Positions 40,984 through 50,281 are shown, counted from the first letter of the stretch. The stretch: 64,000 nucleotides of DNA from Microbacterium sp. MYb54 (GCF_002979515.1 NZ_PCPA01000001.1:496001-560000); one strand, 5' to 3'. Program-made: numbers and translations. The notes: generated from the sequence alone by a model not told the origin.

Positions 40984-42357
40984 ATGACAACCCACACCTT
41001 CGACATCGTCGTCCTGGGCGGCGGCAGCGGCGGCTATGCCGCAGCGTTGCGCGCGAGTGAGCTCGGCAAGTCGGTCGCGCTGATCGAGAAGGACAAGGTC
41101 GGCGGCACCTGCCTGCACCGCGGGTGCATCCCGACCAAGGCGCTGCTGCACGCGGCGGAGGTCGCTGAGCATGTGCGTGACGCCGCGTCCGTCGGTGTGA
41201 GCGCCACGCTGGAAGGCATCGACCCCGCCGGCGTCCGCGCCTACCGCGAAGGCATCGTCGCCAAGAAGTTCAAGGGTCTCGAAGGGCTCGTCAAAGCCCG
41301 TGGCATCACTACCGTCGCAGGTCTCGGACGACTGAACCCGGACCACAGCATCACCGTCGGCGACGACGTGTACGTCGGTGCCGACGTCGTACTCGCGACC
41401 GGTTCCTACAGCCGGTCGCTTCCCGGCCTCGACATCGGCGGTCGGATTCTCACGAGCGAGCAGGCACTCGCCCTCGACGTGGTTCCCGAGCGTGTCCTCA
41501 TCCTCGGTGGCGGTGTGATCGGCGTGGAGTTCGCCAGCGTCTGGCGCTCGTTCGGCTCCGAGGTCACGATCATCGAGGCACTGCCGCACCTCGTGCCCAA
41601 CGAAGACATCGCCCTCAGCAAGGGCCTGGAGCGAGCCTTCCGCCGTCGCGGCATCCAGTACTCCCTCGGCATCCGCTTCCAGAGCGCGGTTCAGGACGAC
41701 TCGTCCGTCACCGTCACACTCGAAGACGGCAAGGAATTCACGGCCGACTATCTCCTCGTCGCCGTCGGGCGCGGGCCGGTCACGGCCGACCTCGGCTTCG
41801 AAGAGGCCGGCGTGACCCTCGACCGGGGCTTCGTGACCGTCGACGAAGATCTGCGCACCGGAGTTCCCGGCGTCTGGGCTGTCGGCGACATCGTCCCCGG
41901 CCTCCAGCTCGCCCACCGCGGATTCCAGCAGGGCATCGCCGTCGCCGAGCGGATCGCCGGGTTGTCTCCGGCCAACATCCCGGACGTGCAGATCCCCAAG
42001 GTCACGTACTCGAGCCCCGAGGTCGCCTCTGTCGGCGTGACCGAGGAAGCTGCGACCGCCGAGCACGGCGCCGACGCGATCGTCGCCTACGAGTACAACC
42101 TCGCCGGGAACGGCAAGAGCGAGATCATCGGGACGGGCGGACTCGTCAAGGTCGTCCGCCTCAAGGACGGCCCCGTCATCGGTGTGCATCTGCTCGGCGA
42201 TCGTGTCGGCGAGCTCATCACCGAAGGGCAGCTCGCGGTCGCGTGGGAGGCTCACCCCGAGGACATCGCTCCCCTGATCCATGCTCACCCGACACAGAGC
42301 GAGGCCCTCGGCGAGGCCTTCCTCGCCCTGGCCGGCAAGCCCCTGCACGCCCTCTGA
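40984..42357 (+). CDS. lpdA: Dihydrolipoyl dehydrogenase (E3)
   Basis: 457 residues. FAD motif VVLGGGSGGYAAALRASELG, redox disulfide C43/C48 in GGTCLHRGCIPTKALLH, NAD motif ILGGGVIGVEFASVW, and the interface His-Glu pair in HAHPTQSEALGEA. It reoxidises dihydrolipoamide in 2-oxoacid dehydrogenase complexes. Directly followed, after 67 bp, by the E2 gene, so this is the E2-E3 supply for the 2-oxoglutarate (and possibly pyruvate) dehydrogenase. Confidence 0.98.
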   Translation: MTTHTFDIVVLGGGSGGYAAALRASELGKSVALIEKDKVGGTCLHRGCIPTKALLHAAEVAEHVRDAASVGVSATLEGIDPAGVRAYREGIVAKKFKGLEGLVKARGITTVAGLGRLNPDHSITVGDDVYVGADVVLATGSYSRSLPGLDIGGRILTSEQALALDVVPERVLILGGGVIGVEFASVWRSFGSEVTIIEALPHLVPNEDIALSKGLERAFRRRGIQYSLGIRFQSAVQDDSSVTVTLEDGKEFTADYLLVAVGRGPVTADLGFEEAGVTLDRGFVTVDEDLRTGVPGVWAVGDIVPGLQLAHRGFQQGIAVAERIAGLSPANIPDVQIPKVTYSSPEVASVGVTEEAATAEHGADAIVAYEYNLAGNGKSEIIGTGGLVKVVRLKDGPVIGVHLLGDRVGELITEGQLAVAWEAHPEDIAPLIHAHPTQSEALGEAFLALAGKPLHAL

Positions 42358-42424
42358 GCACCAACCGGTGCCCGAGTCACTAAGCTAGACAAGCGTCATA
42401 CAACTTCCTGAAGGAGACTCAGTC

Positions 42425-44134
42425 ATGAGCACATCCGTCGTCCTCCCCGCTCTCGGCGAGAGCGTCACAGAGGGTACGGTCACCCGCTGGCTCAAGCAGG
42501 TGGGAGACACCGTGCAGGCGGACGAGGGCCTGCTCGAGATCTCGACCGACAAGGTCGACACCGAGATCCCCTCCCCCGTTTCCGGTGTGATCGAGGAGAT
42601 CCTCGTATCCGAAGACGAGACCGTCGAGGTCGGCGCCCTCCTCGCGCGCATCGGCGATGGCAGCGCTCCGGCTCCGGCAACGGATGCTCCGGCTGCCGCT
42701 GCACCCGCAGCAGAAGAGGCACCCACCGAGCCCGCCCCCGCGGCCCCCGCTCCTGCCCCGGCAGCAGAAGCACCGGCTCCCGCCGCCGAGGCTGCGCCCG
42801 CAGGCGATGCGACCGACATCGTTCTTCCCGAGCTGGGTGAGAGCGTCACCGAGGGCACCGTGACCCGCTGGCTGAAGCAGGTCGGCGACAGCATCGCAGT
42901 AGATGAAGCGATTCTGGAGATCTCCACCGACAAGGTCGACACCGAGATCCCGTCGCCGGTTGCCGGTGTACTGCAGGAGATCGTCGCCGGCGAAGATGAG
43001 ACAGTCGCCGTCGGTGCTGTGCTCGCGCGCGTCGGCTCCGGTGCTGCTCCCGCAGCCGCACCGGCTGCTGAGGCCCCCGCGGCTCCTGCCGCCGCCCCGG
43101 CTCCGGCCGCCGCCCCGGCTCCGGCCGCTGCACCTGCTCCCGCTGCACCTGCTCCCGCTGCGGCGGCGCCCGCACCCGCGCCGGCGGCTGCATCGGCTCC
43201 GGCCGCATCGAAGCTCACGCTGCCGACCGAAAGCGACAACCTGTATGTGACGCCGCTGGTGCGTCGTCTGGCTGCACAGCAGGGCGTCGACCTGGCTTCT
43301 GTCACCGGAACCGGCGTCGGAGGCCGCATCCGCAAGGAAGACGTCCTCAAGGCAGCAGAGACCGCGTCGGCAGCACCCGCTGCTACCGCAGCCGCACCTG
43401 CTCCGCTCGAAGTCTCGCCTCTTCGCGGGACCACGCAGCCGATGTCGCGTCTGCGCAAGGTTCTCGCCAAGCGTGCCGTCGAGTCGATGCAGCAGACTGC
43501 TCAGCTGACCACGGTCGTCGAGGTCGATGTCACGGCTGTCGCTGACTACCGCGACAGCGTGAAGGCATCGTTCCTGGAGAAGACGGGCGACAAGCTGTCG
43601 TTCCTGCCGTTCTTCGCACTCGCCACCGCTGAGGCCCTGCAGGCGTTCCCCATCGTCAACGCCACCGTCGACGGTGAGAACATCGTCTACCCGGCCAGCG
43701 AGAATGTCTCGATCGCTGTCGACACGGAGCGCGGCCTGCTCACCCCGGTTCTGCGTGACGCTGCTTCGAAGAGCATCGCTCAGATCGCACACGAGATCGC
43801 CGATCTCGCTGCACGCACCCGCGACAACAAGCTGAAGCCCGACGAGCTCGCCGGTGGTACTTTCACGCTGACCAACACGGGTTCACGTGGCGCGCTGTTC
43901 GACACTCCGGTCGTCTTCCTTCCGCAGTCCGCGATTCTCGGCACCGGCACGGTCGTCAAGCGTCCGGGCCTTGTGAAGGTCGGGGGTGCAGATGCGATCG
44001 CCATCCGTTCGTACGTGTACCTCGCCCTCTCCTACGACCACCGGATCATCGACGGCGCCGACGCGGCCCGGTTCCTCGGTGCCATCAAGTCTCGACTCGA
44101 GGCGGCTCAGTTCGCCGCTCAGCTCGGCGCCTGA
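42425..44134 (+). CDS. sucB: 2-oxoacid dehydrogenase E2 (dihydrolipoamide succinyltransferase type)
   Basis: 569 residues. Two lipoyl domains, with lipoyl lysines K43 and K170 in identical ISTDKVDTEIPSPV contexts, are joined by Ala/Pro-rich linkers. A peripheral subunit-binding domain follows (YVTPLVRRLAAQQGVDL, GRIRKEDVL), then a catalytic acyltransferase domain ending in DHRIIDGADAARFL. It transfers the acyl group to CoA. In Actinobacteria this multi-lipoyl E2 may serve both pyruvate and 2-oxoglutarate complexes. Ribosome site GAAGGAGA. Confidence 0.95.
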   Translation: MSTSVVLPALGESVTEGTVTRWLKQVGDTVQADEGLLEISTDKVDTEIPSPVSGVIEEILVSEDETVEVGALLARIGDGSAPAPATDAPAAAAPAAEEAPTEPAPAAPAPAPAAEAPAPAAEAAPAGDATDIVLPELGESVTEGTVTRWLKQVGDSIAVDEAILEISTDKVDTEIPSPVAGVLQEIVAGEDETVAVGAVLARVGSGAAPAAAPAAEAPAAPAAAPAPAAAPAPAAAPAPAAPAPAAAAPAPAPAAASAPAASKLTLPTESDNLYVTPLVRRLAAQQGVDLASVTGTGVGGRIRKEDVLKAAETASAAPAATAAAPAPLEVSPLRGTTQPMSRLRKVLAKRAVESMQQTAQLTTVVEVDVTAVADYRDSVKASFLEKTGDKLSFLPFFALATAEALQAFPIVNATVDGENIVYPASENVSIAVDTERGLLTPVLRDAASKSIAQIAHEIADLAARTRDNKLKPDELAGGTFTLTNTGSRGALFDTPVVFLPQSAILGTGTVVKRPGLVKVGGADAIAIRSYVYLALSYDHRIIDGADAARFLGAIKSRLEAAQFAAQLGA

Positions 44135-44144
44135 TCGCAAGAAG

Positions 44145-45614
44145 TCATCCTGGCTGGTCCGCGACGTCATAGACGTCGCGGACCAGCCATTTCTCTTCGG
44201 TCCGGATGAGTACGACGATCATCTGCGCGGAAGCTCGTCTGCTCTCCTCCACCGCATCGCCACCGCCGGCATCCGTGCCGAGTCGGATCACCGCCACATC
44301 ACCGTAGGCATCGACCAGTTCCGCTGACGATGGCGCCGGCTCCACCCCGCGAAGAGCTTCCACCACACCCTCTGAATCCCCCGCCACCGCGTCAGTGCAC
44401 GAACTGTCCCCCTGAGCTCGACAATCCGCGATCGTCTTCAGAAGCGCGGGCGCGGCCGCCGCCGGGTCTTCGACTGCCGCCGACGGGAGCCCACTACCGT
44501 CGTCTTCATCGGGGGCCTCGCTAGCTGCCGGTGTTCCCGGAGCTTGCGTCTCATCGGGAGTCGGCGCCGGCCCCTCGGATGAGGCTCCCCCAGCCTCATC
44601 CGAAGCCTTGCCTGGCGCGTCGCCATTCGGCCAGAGCAACCCGCCGGCGAGCACCAGTGCTGCGGCGGCTCCCGCGACGAGCAACGAACGTCGTCGGAGG
44701 TGTCCCCGCGGCTCGTTGCCCCCTGTCGCCTTAGCCATCGGCGTGCTTCGCGCGGAACGGATGCGCCGCACGGACTCGAGCCGCGGTTGAATCACCCCGA
44801 CCAAAGTGCGTGCGGCGCTGCGAACGCCCCCGACCCTGTTCACGATCCGTGCCTCCCTCCTGCGGGATCGATCCGCTCGCAGGCGAAGCTCGCGCGGGGG
44901 CACGACGAGTTCACGCGAAGTCATCGTCCGCGCAACGTCCCTCGCACGCTCAGGGGCGGGGGCTCCTCGCTGCAGCGGTTGCGGGGCGGCGACGCTCAGC
45001 AACTCCTGCTCCCAGACCTCGGTGAGCTTGCGCGGAAGACGCGGCTGCGCGAGGGTCTTGCCCAGCCCCTCCTCGATCACTCCCAGCGCACGTCGCAGCA
45101 CTTTGTCGGTGCTGAGCTCGCTCAGCTGCTGGATGATCTCCACGACCCCCGTCCTGGCATCGGACCCGTGCCCGAGGACGAACACGGGGCGGCCACCATC
45201 GGTGAGCCACCACACTCCGGTGCGCACACCTTCTGCGCCCTCCCCCAGCTCATCGAGACCACGCAGAAGACTGACCACGACCGTGCTGCACTCCCCGGAC
45301 GCCAAGCCCCCTCCTGCCGCTGTCCGACGACCGAGGAACCCCAGCACCCGGTCCGTGCACCACGGAAGCAGCGCATCGTGACCTCCCTGGCGTCGACTGA
45401 CATCGAGAGGTGCAGCAACGTGTTCAGCGCCCGAGAACCGCCATCCCACCCATCCGCTGAGCGCGACCGCATCGACCCTCACCACCACCCCTTCCCCCTG
45501 GGTCACGAGCGTCCCCGCGAACGGGCCCTCGGTCGCGTCGATCGCCCTGATCACCCGATGCGCACCCGGTATGAGTGGCGTCCCCCGTCTCTCCGCGATC
45601 TCGATGTCTGCCAT
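44145..45614 (-). CDS. Unknown protein with one transmembrane segment
   Basis: 489 residues from an ATG at 45614 preceded by GGGGGA (an in-frame extension to 45704 is less likely). I do not recognise the family. Residues ~1-300 form a cytoplasmic domain with many charged and Arg-rich stretches. A single membrane segment at about 307-325 (LLVAGAAAALVLAGGLLW) is followed by a Pro/Ser/Asp/Glu-rich linker and a C-terminal domain with one Cys pair (ADCRAQGDSSCTDAV). The topology resembles envelope proteins with an outside sensor domain. It is convergent with sucB and divergent from DUF4191. Confidence 0.75.
   Translation of the reverse strand: MADIEIAERRGTPLIPGAHRVIRAIDATEGPFAGTLVTQGEGVVVRVDAVALSGWVGWRFSGAEHVAAPLDVSRRQGGHDALLPWCTDRVLGFLGRRTAAGGGLASGECSTVVVSLLRGLDELGEGAEGVRTGVWWLTDGGRPVFVLGHGSDARTGVVEIIQQLSELSTDKVLRRALGVIEEGLGKTLAQPRLPRKLTEVWEQELLSVAAPQPLQRGAPAPERARDVARTMTSRELVVPPRELRLRADRSRRREARIVNRVGGVRSAARTLVGVIQPRLESVRRIRSARSTPMAKATGGNEPRGHLRRRSLLVAGAAAALVLAGGLLWPNGDAPGKASDEAGGASSEGPAPTPDETQAPGTPAASEAPDEDDGSGLPSAAVEDPAAAAPALLKTIADCRAQGDSSCTDAVAGDSEGVVEALRGVEPAPSSAELVDAYGDVAVIRLGTDAGGGDAVEESRRASAQMIVVLIRTEEKWLVRDVYDVADQPG
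44151..44189. terminator. sucB terminator lying inside the 3' end of the convergent gene
   Basis: A perfect 18-bp inverted repeat (44151-44168 and 44172-44189) with loop ATA and a TTCTCTT tail. On the minus strand it is translated: it encodes the last residues of the convergent protein (around VRDVYDVADQ). Confidence 0.85.
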
Positions 45615-45777
45615 TCCCCCATCACAGCGCAACGGGGACGCGCGGCCGCTGATTCTGGCGCCATCGGGATGGATTGTCGCCGACACCCCTGATGTGCAGA
45701 ACAAGTGAGGTCACTGTCACTCCGCTTCGCGCGAACGCCGACATCACCGAGCCCGCAGACTCGGTAGGCTGGTGCCC

Positions 45778-46488
45778 ATGGCAAAGCGTGCTCCTGAACC
45801 CGAAAAGCGTCCTGGGTTCTTCTCCCAGATCAAGTCCCTCTTCCGGTTCACTCGTGAGGCGTACGCCTGGCTCCCCTGGGCACAGGCTGCGATCCTCGTC
45901 GGTGGTGTGCTTCTCGGCCTCGTCGCCGGGTATCTGATTCCCCCTTTCCAGGTGTGGACGCTCGTCCTCTGGGGCATCACCGGCCTGATGCTGGGTGTCC
46001 TCGGCGCTCTGTTCCTCATGACGCGGTTGTCGACGTCCGCCATGTACTCGAAGATCGACGGCATGCCCGGCGCGACCGGGCACGTGCTCAGCACCAGCCT
46101 CGGCCGCAGCTGGCAGGCATCCGAGACACCCGTCGGCATCAACCCGAAGACGCAGGAGGCCGTGTACCGCACCATCGGCCGCGGCGGCATCGTCGTCGTG
46201 GGCGAGGGTGCCCGCGGGCGGCTGACCCGTCTCGTCAACGAAGAGCGCAGCAAGGCCCAGCGCGTCGCACATGGCGTCCCGGTCACCGTCCTCTACGTCG
46301 GACACGGTGACGACGAGGTCGCGATCGCCGATCTATCGAAGACGATCAAGAAGCTTCCGAAGGCGATCGACAAGGCCACGATGGCCGCTGTCATCCGCCG
46401 CGTGGACTCGGTGTCGCAGTCGCTGTCGTCATTGCCGATCCCGAAGGGCATCGACCCGACGAAGGTGCGCTCTCAGCGTCCTCGTTGA
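45778..46488 (+). CDS. DUF4191 family membrane protein
   Basis: 236 residues from ATG 45778 (an in-frame GTG lies 6 bp upstream). Two adjacent transmembrane segments at about residues 33-80 (AAILVGGVLLGLVAGYLI, LVLWGITGLMLGVLGALFL), then a soluble domain GMPGATGHVLSTSLGRSW and VGRGGIVVVGEGARGRL-like strands. DUF4191 proteins lie between lipoate and glutamine-synthetase genes in many Actinobacteria, as here. Function unknown. Confidence 0.88.
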   Translation: MAKRAPEPEKRPGFFSQIKSLFRFTREAYAWLPWAQAAILVGGVLLGLVAGYLIPPFQVWTLVLWGITGLMLGVLGALFLMTRLSTSAMYSKIDGMPGATGHVLSTSLGRSWQASETPVGINPKTQEAVYRTIGRGGIVVVGEGARGRLTRLVNEERSKAQRVAHGVPVTVLYVGHGDDEVAIADLSKTIKKLPKAIDKATMAAVIRRVDSVSQSLSSLPIPKGIDPTKVRSQRPR

Positions 46489-46511
46489 GCTCCCGTCTCC
46501 GCTGAAACGAA

Positions 46512-46547
46512 GAACGCGGCCGTCCTCTTTCGAGGGCGGCCGCGTTC
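46512..46547. terminator. Bidirectional terminator between DUF4191 and rimK
   Basis: 16-bp arms (46512-46527 and 46532-46547) with one G-T pair, loop TTTC, followed by TCTTTC. Very GC-rich. Confidence 0.85.
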
Positions 46548-46551
46548 TCTT

Positions 46552-47739
46552 TCACTCTGAGAGAGGCTGGCGCGGTAGCCGGCGGACCTTCGCGCGACGC
46601 CGACGGCGTTCGGGGACCATCGAGCGCATCTCGTCGAGCTTGCCGAAGCAGAACAACCGATCGTCGGCCTCGAGGACGACGTGCTTGCGGGGGTTCGGGA
46701 TCACGCTGACGCCGCGGTGCAGCGTGAGCACGGTGATGTCCCGTTCCCAGAGCCCCGCCTCACCCAATGTCTTTCCGACCAGGTCGACCGCTCCGTGCAC
46801 CATCAGCTCTGCGACGCCGTAACCCGTCGAGACCGTCAGACGCTGCCTGACATCGATCTCCGGGAACGCCACCTGACCTGCGATGTAGTCGATGATGGCG
46901 CCGGCGACGTCGAGCTTCGTCGCAGTCTCGATGCCCTGCAGTCCCGGCGAGGAGTTCACTTCCATCACCAGAGGCCCCTCGTCACCCTCGAGCATGTCGA
47001 CGCCGGCCACCCGCAGCCCCATGATCTGGGCGGAGCGCACGGCTGCGCGCTCGTACACAGGGTCAAGCTCTACAGCCTCCACCGATCCACCGCGGTGCAC
47101 GTTCGATCGGAACTCGTCTCCGGCCGCGGAACGTCGCATGGCGGCGACGACGCGGTCACCGACGACCAGGGCGCGGATGTCACGTCCACGGCTCTCCGAG
47201 ATGAACTTCTGGATGAGCACGTTCTGCTTGGTGGAATGCAGCGTCTCGATGATCGCCTCGGCCACCTTCACCTGCGGCGCGAGGATGACGCCGATCCCCT
47301 GAGTACCTTCCAGCAGCTTGATGACGACAGGCGCTCCGCCGACGCGCTCGATCGCGGGACGGACGTCGGCGCGGTTGCGCACGAACGCGGTCGGCGGCAT
47401 CGCGATGTTGTGGCGGGAGAGGATCTGGTTCGCGCGCAGCTTGTCACGAGCGCTGGAGATTCCATTCGCGGTGTTCGGCGTGTAGACGTCCATCTGCTCG
47501 AACTGACGCACCACCGCCGTACCGAAGTACGTGATCGAGTTGCCGATGCGCGGGAGGATCGCGTCGTAGTCGCTGAGCTGGCGCCCCCGATAGTGGAGGT
47601 CGGGTTCATCTGCGGTCAGATCGATCGCGAAGCGCAGGGTGTTGAGCACCCTGACGTTGTGACCGCGCTGAAGCGCAGCCGCACGCAGTCGCTGAGTGGA
47701 GTACGCCTGCGGCGCGCGGGAGAGCACTGCGATCTTCAC
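46552..47739 (-). CDS. rimK: RimK-family ATP-grasp glutamate ligase fused to an RCK_C-like domain
   Basis: 395 residues from GTG 47739 (KIAVLSRAPQAYSTQRL). ATP-grasp core: APVVIKLLEGTQGIGVIL, VLIQKFISESRGRDIRALV, VAGVDMLEGDEGPLVMEVNSSPG. RimK adds Glu to the C-terminus of ribosomal protein S6 or similar acceptors. After the ligase domain (about residue 290) there is a TrkA-C/RCK_C-like ~90-residue extension (VGKTLGEAGLWERDITVLTLHRG, VVLEADDRLFCFG). Divergent from the RimB gene by 18 bp. Confidence 0.9.
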   Translation of the reverse strand: MKIAVLSRAPQAYSTQRLRAAALQRGHNVRVLNTLRFAIDLTADEPDLHYRGRQLSDYDAILPRIGNSITYFGTAVVRQFEQMDVYTPNTANGISSARDKLRANQILSRHNIAMPPTAFVRNRADVRPAIERVGGAPVVIKLLEGTQGIGVILAPQVKVAEAIIETLHSTKQNVLIQKFISESRGRDIRALVVGDRVVAAMRRSAAGDEFRSNVHRGGSVEAVELDPVYERAAVRSAQIMGLRVAGVDMLEGDEGPLVMEVNSSPGLQGIETATKLDVAGAIIDYIAGQVAFPEIDVRQRLTVSTGYGVAELMVHGAVDLVGKTLGEAGLWERDITVLTLHRGVSVIPNPRKHVVLEADDRLFCFGKLDEMRSMVPERRRRRAKVRRLPRQPLSE

Positions 47740-47757
47740 GGGGGATTTCCTGCCAGG

Positions 47758-48249
47758 ATGTATCAGGTGAGTAGGACTACCCCCCATTCAAACACCCTTA
47801 CGGGGTGGCGAGAATGGGTGAGCCTGCCCGATCTCGGAGTCGACTGGATAAAGGCGAAGATCGACACCGGTGCGCGCACCTCATCGCTGCACGCGTTCGA
47901 CATCGTGGAGTTCGTGCAGGACGATCAGCCCTGGGTCCGCTTCAAGGTCAAGCCCTGGCAGGACAGCCAGGAGGATGCCGTGGTCGTCGAGTGCCCGGTC
48001 CACGATCGGCGCGCGGTCCGTAGTTCCTCAGGACATGCCCAGGAGCGACTCGTGGTGGAGCTGCTGATCCGTCTCGTCGACCGCGAGGTGCTGGCGGAGG
48101 TCACGCTGAACAACCGCGACGAGATGGGCTTCCGGATGCTCATCGGCCGCGAGGCACTGCGTCGCGGCTACGTCGTCGATCCTGCGCGCTCCTTCCTCGG
48201 CGGACGAGCTCCGCGGGAAGCCCGTCGGCGCAACCGCGGCCGGGACTGA
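47758..48249 (+). CDS. RimB/retropepsin-like ATP-dependent zinc protease family
   Basis: 163 residues (ATG 47758; GTG 47767 is equally possible). It contains the aspartyl-protease-like signature KIDTGARTSSLHAFDI, with VECPVHDRRAVRSSSGH and MGFRMLIGREALRRGYVVDPARSFLGG at the end, as in the PF05618 family to which E. coli RimB belongs. RimB removes glutamate residues that RimK added. The two genes are divergent, with starts 18 bp apart, which fits an opposing writer-eraser pair. The basic tail GGRAPREARRRNRGRD is unusual. Confidence 0.85.
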   Translation: MYQVSRTTPHSNTLTGWREWVSLPDLGVDWIKAKIDTGARTSSLHAFDIVEFVQDDQPWVRFKVKPWQDSQEDAVVVECPVHDRRAVRSSSGHAQERLVVELLIRLVDREVLAEVTLNNRDEMGFRMLIGREALRRGYVVDPARSFLGGRAPREARRRNRGRD

Positions 48250-48258
48250 GCACGAGCC

Positions 48259-48687
48259 TCAGGTGCGGATCAGCACCGTGCCGACCACCTTGTCGTGGAG
48301 GCCTCGCTGATCGGTGTCCCAGATGACCGCAGGCACGACGACGACGAGAAGCAGCGTGCGAACGATAGGACGCCACAGCCCGATCCAGCTGCCGTCGAGA
48401 CGCACCAGACGCATTCCGAGGATGCGGTGACCCGGGCTGCCACCAGCGGTCGGAATGAAGAGGATCTGCAGCACGGCGAACACCAGCATCGGTGCGAACT
48501 GGGTGAGTCCGGCCTCTGTCGGGAGGGCGAACTGATCGTATCCGAGGAAACCGGTGGCGATGATCGTCGCCGCGACGTAGTCGATCACGAGGGCGCCGAT
48601 GCGACGACCGGGGCGAGCGATGCTCCTGGATCCGGATTCGGGGAGTCCGAGTCGCTCACCGGGGTACGTGTTCACAGCATCCGTCAC
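48259..48687 (-). CDS. RDD family membrane protein
   Basis: 142 residues. RDD core ARPGRRIGALVIDYVAATII, then two further hydrophobic segments (APMLVFAVLQILFIP, LLLVVVVPAVIW) with the RDD-like HDKVVGT end. Small integral membrane protein of unknown function. In M. tuberculosis a homologue lies beside glnA1 as it does here. Divergent from glnA, so the GlnR operator region lies between them. Confidence 0.88.
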   Translation of the reverse strand: MTDAVNTYPGERLGLPESGSRSIARPGRRIGALVIDYVAATIIATGFLGYDQFALPTEAGLTQFAPMLVFAVLQILFIPTAGGSPGHRILGMRLVRLDGSWIGLWRPIVRTLLLVVVVPAVIWDTDQRGLHDKVVGTVLIRT

Positions 48688-48734
48688 TCCCCCAGCCTAC
48701 CGAGCGCAACATGACGCTCTGTCGCCCGGCTCCT

Positions 48735-48772
48735 GTAACACACACGAAACAAAGCGGATACCGTAGAGAAAT
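48735..48772 (+). promoter_or_regulatory. Predicted GlnR operator (two a/b box pairs) upstream of glnA
   Basis: Four 5-bp sites at 11-bp steps: GTAAC (48735), GAAAC (48746), GATAC (48757) and GAAAT (48768), each pair separated by 6 bases. This is the a1-b1-a2-b2 layout of GlnR binding sites in Streptomyces and Mycobacterium. It ends 61 bp before the glnA start. The amt operator at 2169-2206 has the same design. Binding is predicted, not shown. Confidence 0.75.
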
Positions 48773-48833
48773 CCCCCGTCCGTACTCTGCAGAGTGGCCG
48801 TGAAGCCATCGATCCGCATTACAGGAGTCGTAC

Positions 48834-50258
48834 ATGTTCAAAGATTCGTCCGAGGTACTGACCTACATCAAGGAGAACGACGTCAAGTTCCTTGACATCC
48901 GTTTCACCGATCTCCCGGGTGTACAGCAGCACTTCAACATTCCTGCATCGACGGTCGACGAGGCTTTCTTCACCGACGGCCAGCTGTTCGACGGCTCCTC
49001 GATCCGCGGCTTCGCGAGCATCCACGAGTCCGACATGCAGCTCATCCCCGACGTCACCACGGCGTACGTCGACCCGTTCCGCGAGGCGAGCACCCTCGTG
49101 ATGCTGTTCGACATCTACAACCCGCGCACGGGCGAGATCTACTCGAAGGACCCGCGCCAGGTCGCCAAGAAGGCCGAGAAGTACCTGACTTCCACGGGCA
49201 TCGCTGACACCGCGTTCTTCGCTCCCGAGGCCGAGTTCTACATCTTCGACGACGTCCGCTACTCGGTCACCGCGAACTCCAGCTTCTACAGCGTCGACTC
49301 GGAAGAGGGCGCCTGGAACACCGGCCGCGAAGAAGAGGGCGGCAACCTCGGCAACAAGACCCCGTACAAGGGCGGATACTTCCCGGTCAGCCCGGTCGAC
49401 AAGACCGCTGACCTGCGCGACGACATCACCCTCAACCTGATCGACGCGGGCTTCATCCTCGAGCGCTCGCACCACGAGGTGGGCACGGGCGGCCAGCAGG
49501 AGATCAACTACCGCTTCGACACGATGGTCCACGCGGCGGACGACATCCTCAAGTTCAAGTACATCGTCAAGAACACCGCCGAGGAATGGGGCAAGGTCGC
49601 GACCTTCATGCCCAAGCCCTTGTACGGCGACAACGGCTCCGGCATGCACACGCACCAGTCGCTGTGGGCCGACGGCAAGCCGCTGTTCTACGACGAGGCC
49701 GGCTACGGCCAGCTCAGCGACATCGCACGCTGGTACATCGGCGGGATCCTGGCGCACGCGCCGGCACTGCTCGCTTTCACGAACCCGACGCTGAACAGCT
49801 ACCACCGTCTGGTGAAGGGCTTCGAAGCTCCGGTCAACCTGGTCTACTCGGCCGGAAACCGCTCCGCCGCGATCCGCATCCCGATCACGGGCTCCAACCC
49901 CAAGGCCAAGCGCATCGAGTTCCGCGCGCCCGACGCCTCCGGCAACCCGTACCTCGCCTTCGCCGCACAGCTGATGGCAGGACTCGACGGCATCAAGAAC
50001 CGGATCGAGCCGCACGAGCCGGTCGACAAGGACCTCTACGAGCTTCCCCCCGAGGAGGCCAAGGACATCCCTCAGGTTCCGAACTCGCTGCTCGACTCGC
50101 TCGACGCACTGGCGGCCGACCACCAGTTCCTCCTCGAGGGTGGCGTGTTCACCAAGGAGCTCATCGAGACCTGGATCTCCTACAAGTACGAGAACGAGAT
50201 CCTGCCGATGGCCCAGCGTCCGCACCCGTTCGAGTACGAGCTGTACTTCGGGGTCTGA
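48834..50258 (+). CDS. glnA: Type I glutamine synthetase (beta-type, adenylylated)
   Basis: 474 residues. Metal/ATP-site motifs [18 protein letters not shown] and NRSAAIRIP, and the adenylylation tyrosine Y402 in [11 protein letters not shown], identify a regulated GSI-beta enzyme. It makes glutamine from glutamate, ammonia and ATP. GlnE, which adenylylates this Tyr, is encoded at 54390-57365, and a GlnR-like operator lies upstream, so both transcription and activity appear nitrogen-regulated. Strong terminator downstream. Confidence 0.98.
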   Translation: MFKDSSEVLTYIKENDVKFLDIRFTDLPGVQQHFNIPASTVDEAFFTDGQLFDGSSIRGFASIHESDMQLIPDVTTAYVDPFREASTLVMLFDIYNPRTGEIYSKDPRQVAKKAEKYLTSTGIADTAFFAPEAEFYIFDDVRYSVTANSSFYSVDSEEGAWNTGREEEGGNLGNKTPYKGGYFPVSPVDKTADLRDDITLNLIDAGFILERSHHEVGTGGQQEINYRFDTMVHAADDILKFKYIVKNTAEEWGKVATFMPKPLYGDNGSGMHTHQSLWADGKPLFYDEAGYGQLSDIARWYIGGILAHAPALLAFTNPTLNSYHRLVKGFEAPVNLVYSAGNRSAAIRIPITGSNPKAKRIEFRAPDASGNPYLAFAAQLMAGLDGIKNRIEPHEPVDKDLYELPPEEAKDIPQVPNSLLDSLDALAADHQFLLEGGVFTKELIETWISYKYENEILPMAQRPHPFEYELYFGV

Positions 50259-50281
50259 CCTCACAGACACCACGACTCCGA

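Noticed and set aside
43021-43210. Repetitive Ala/Pro-coding sequence, first sight like a DNA repeat array
   Set aside because: It is the linker between the lipoyl domains and the peripheral subunit-binding domain of SucB, not a CRISPR or other array.
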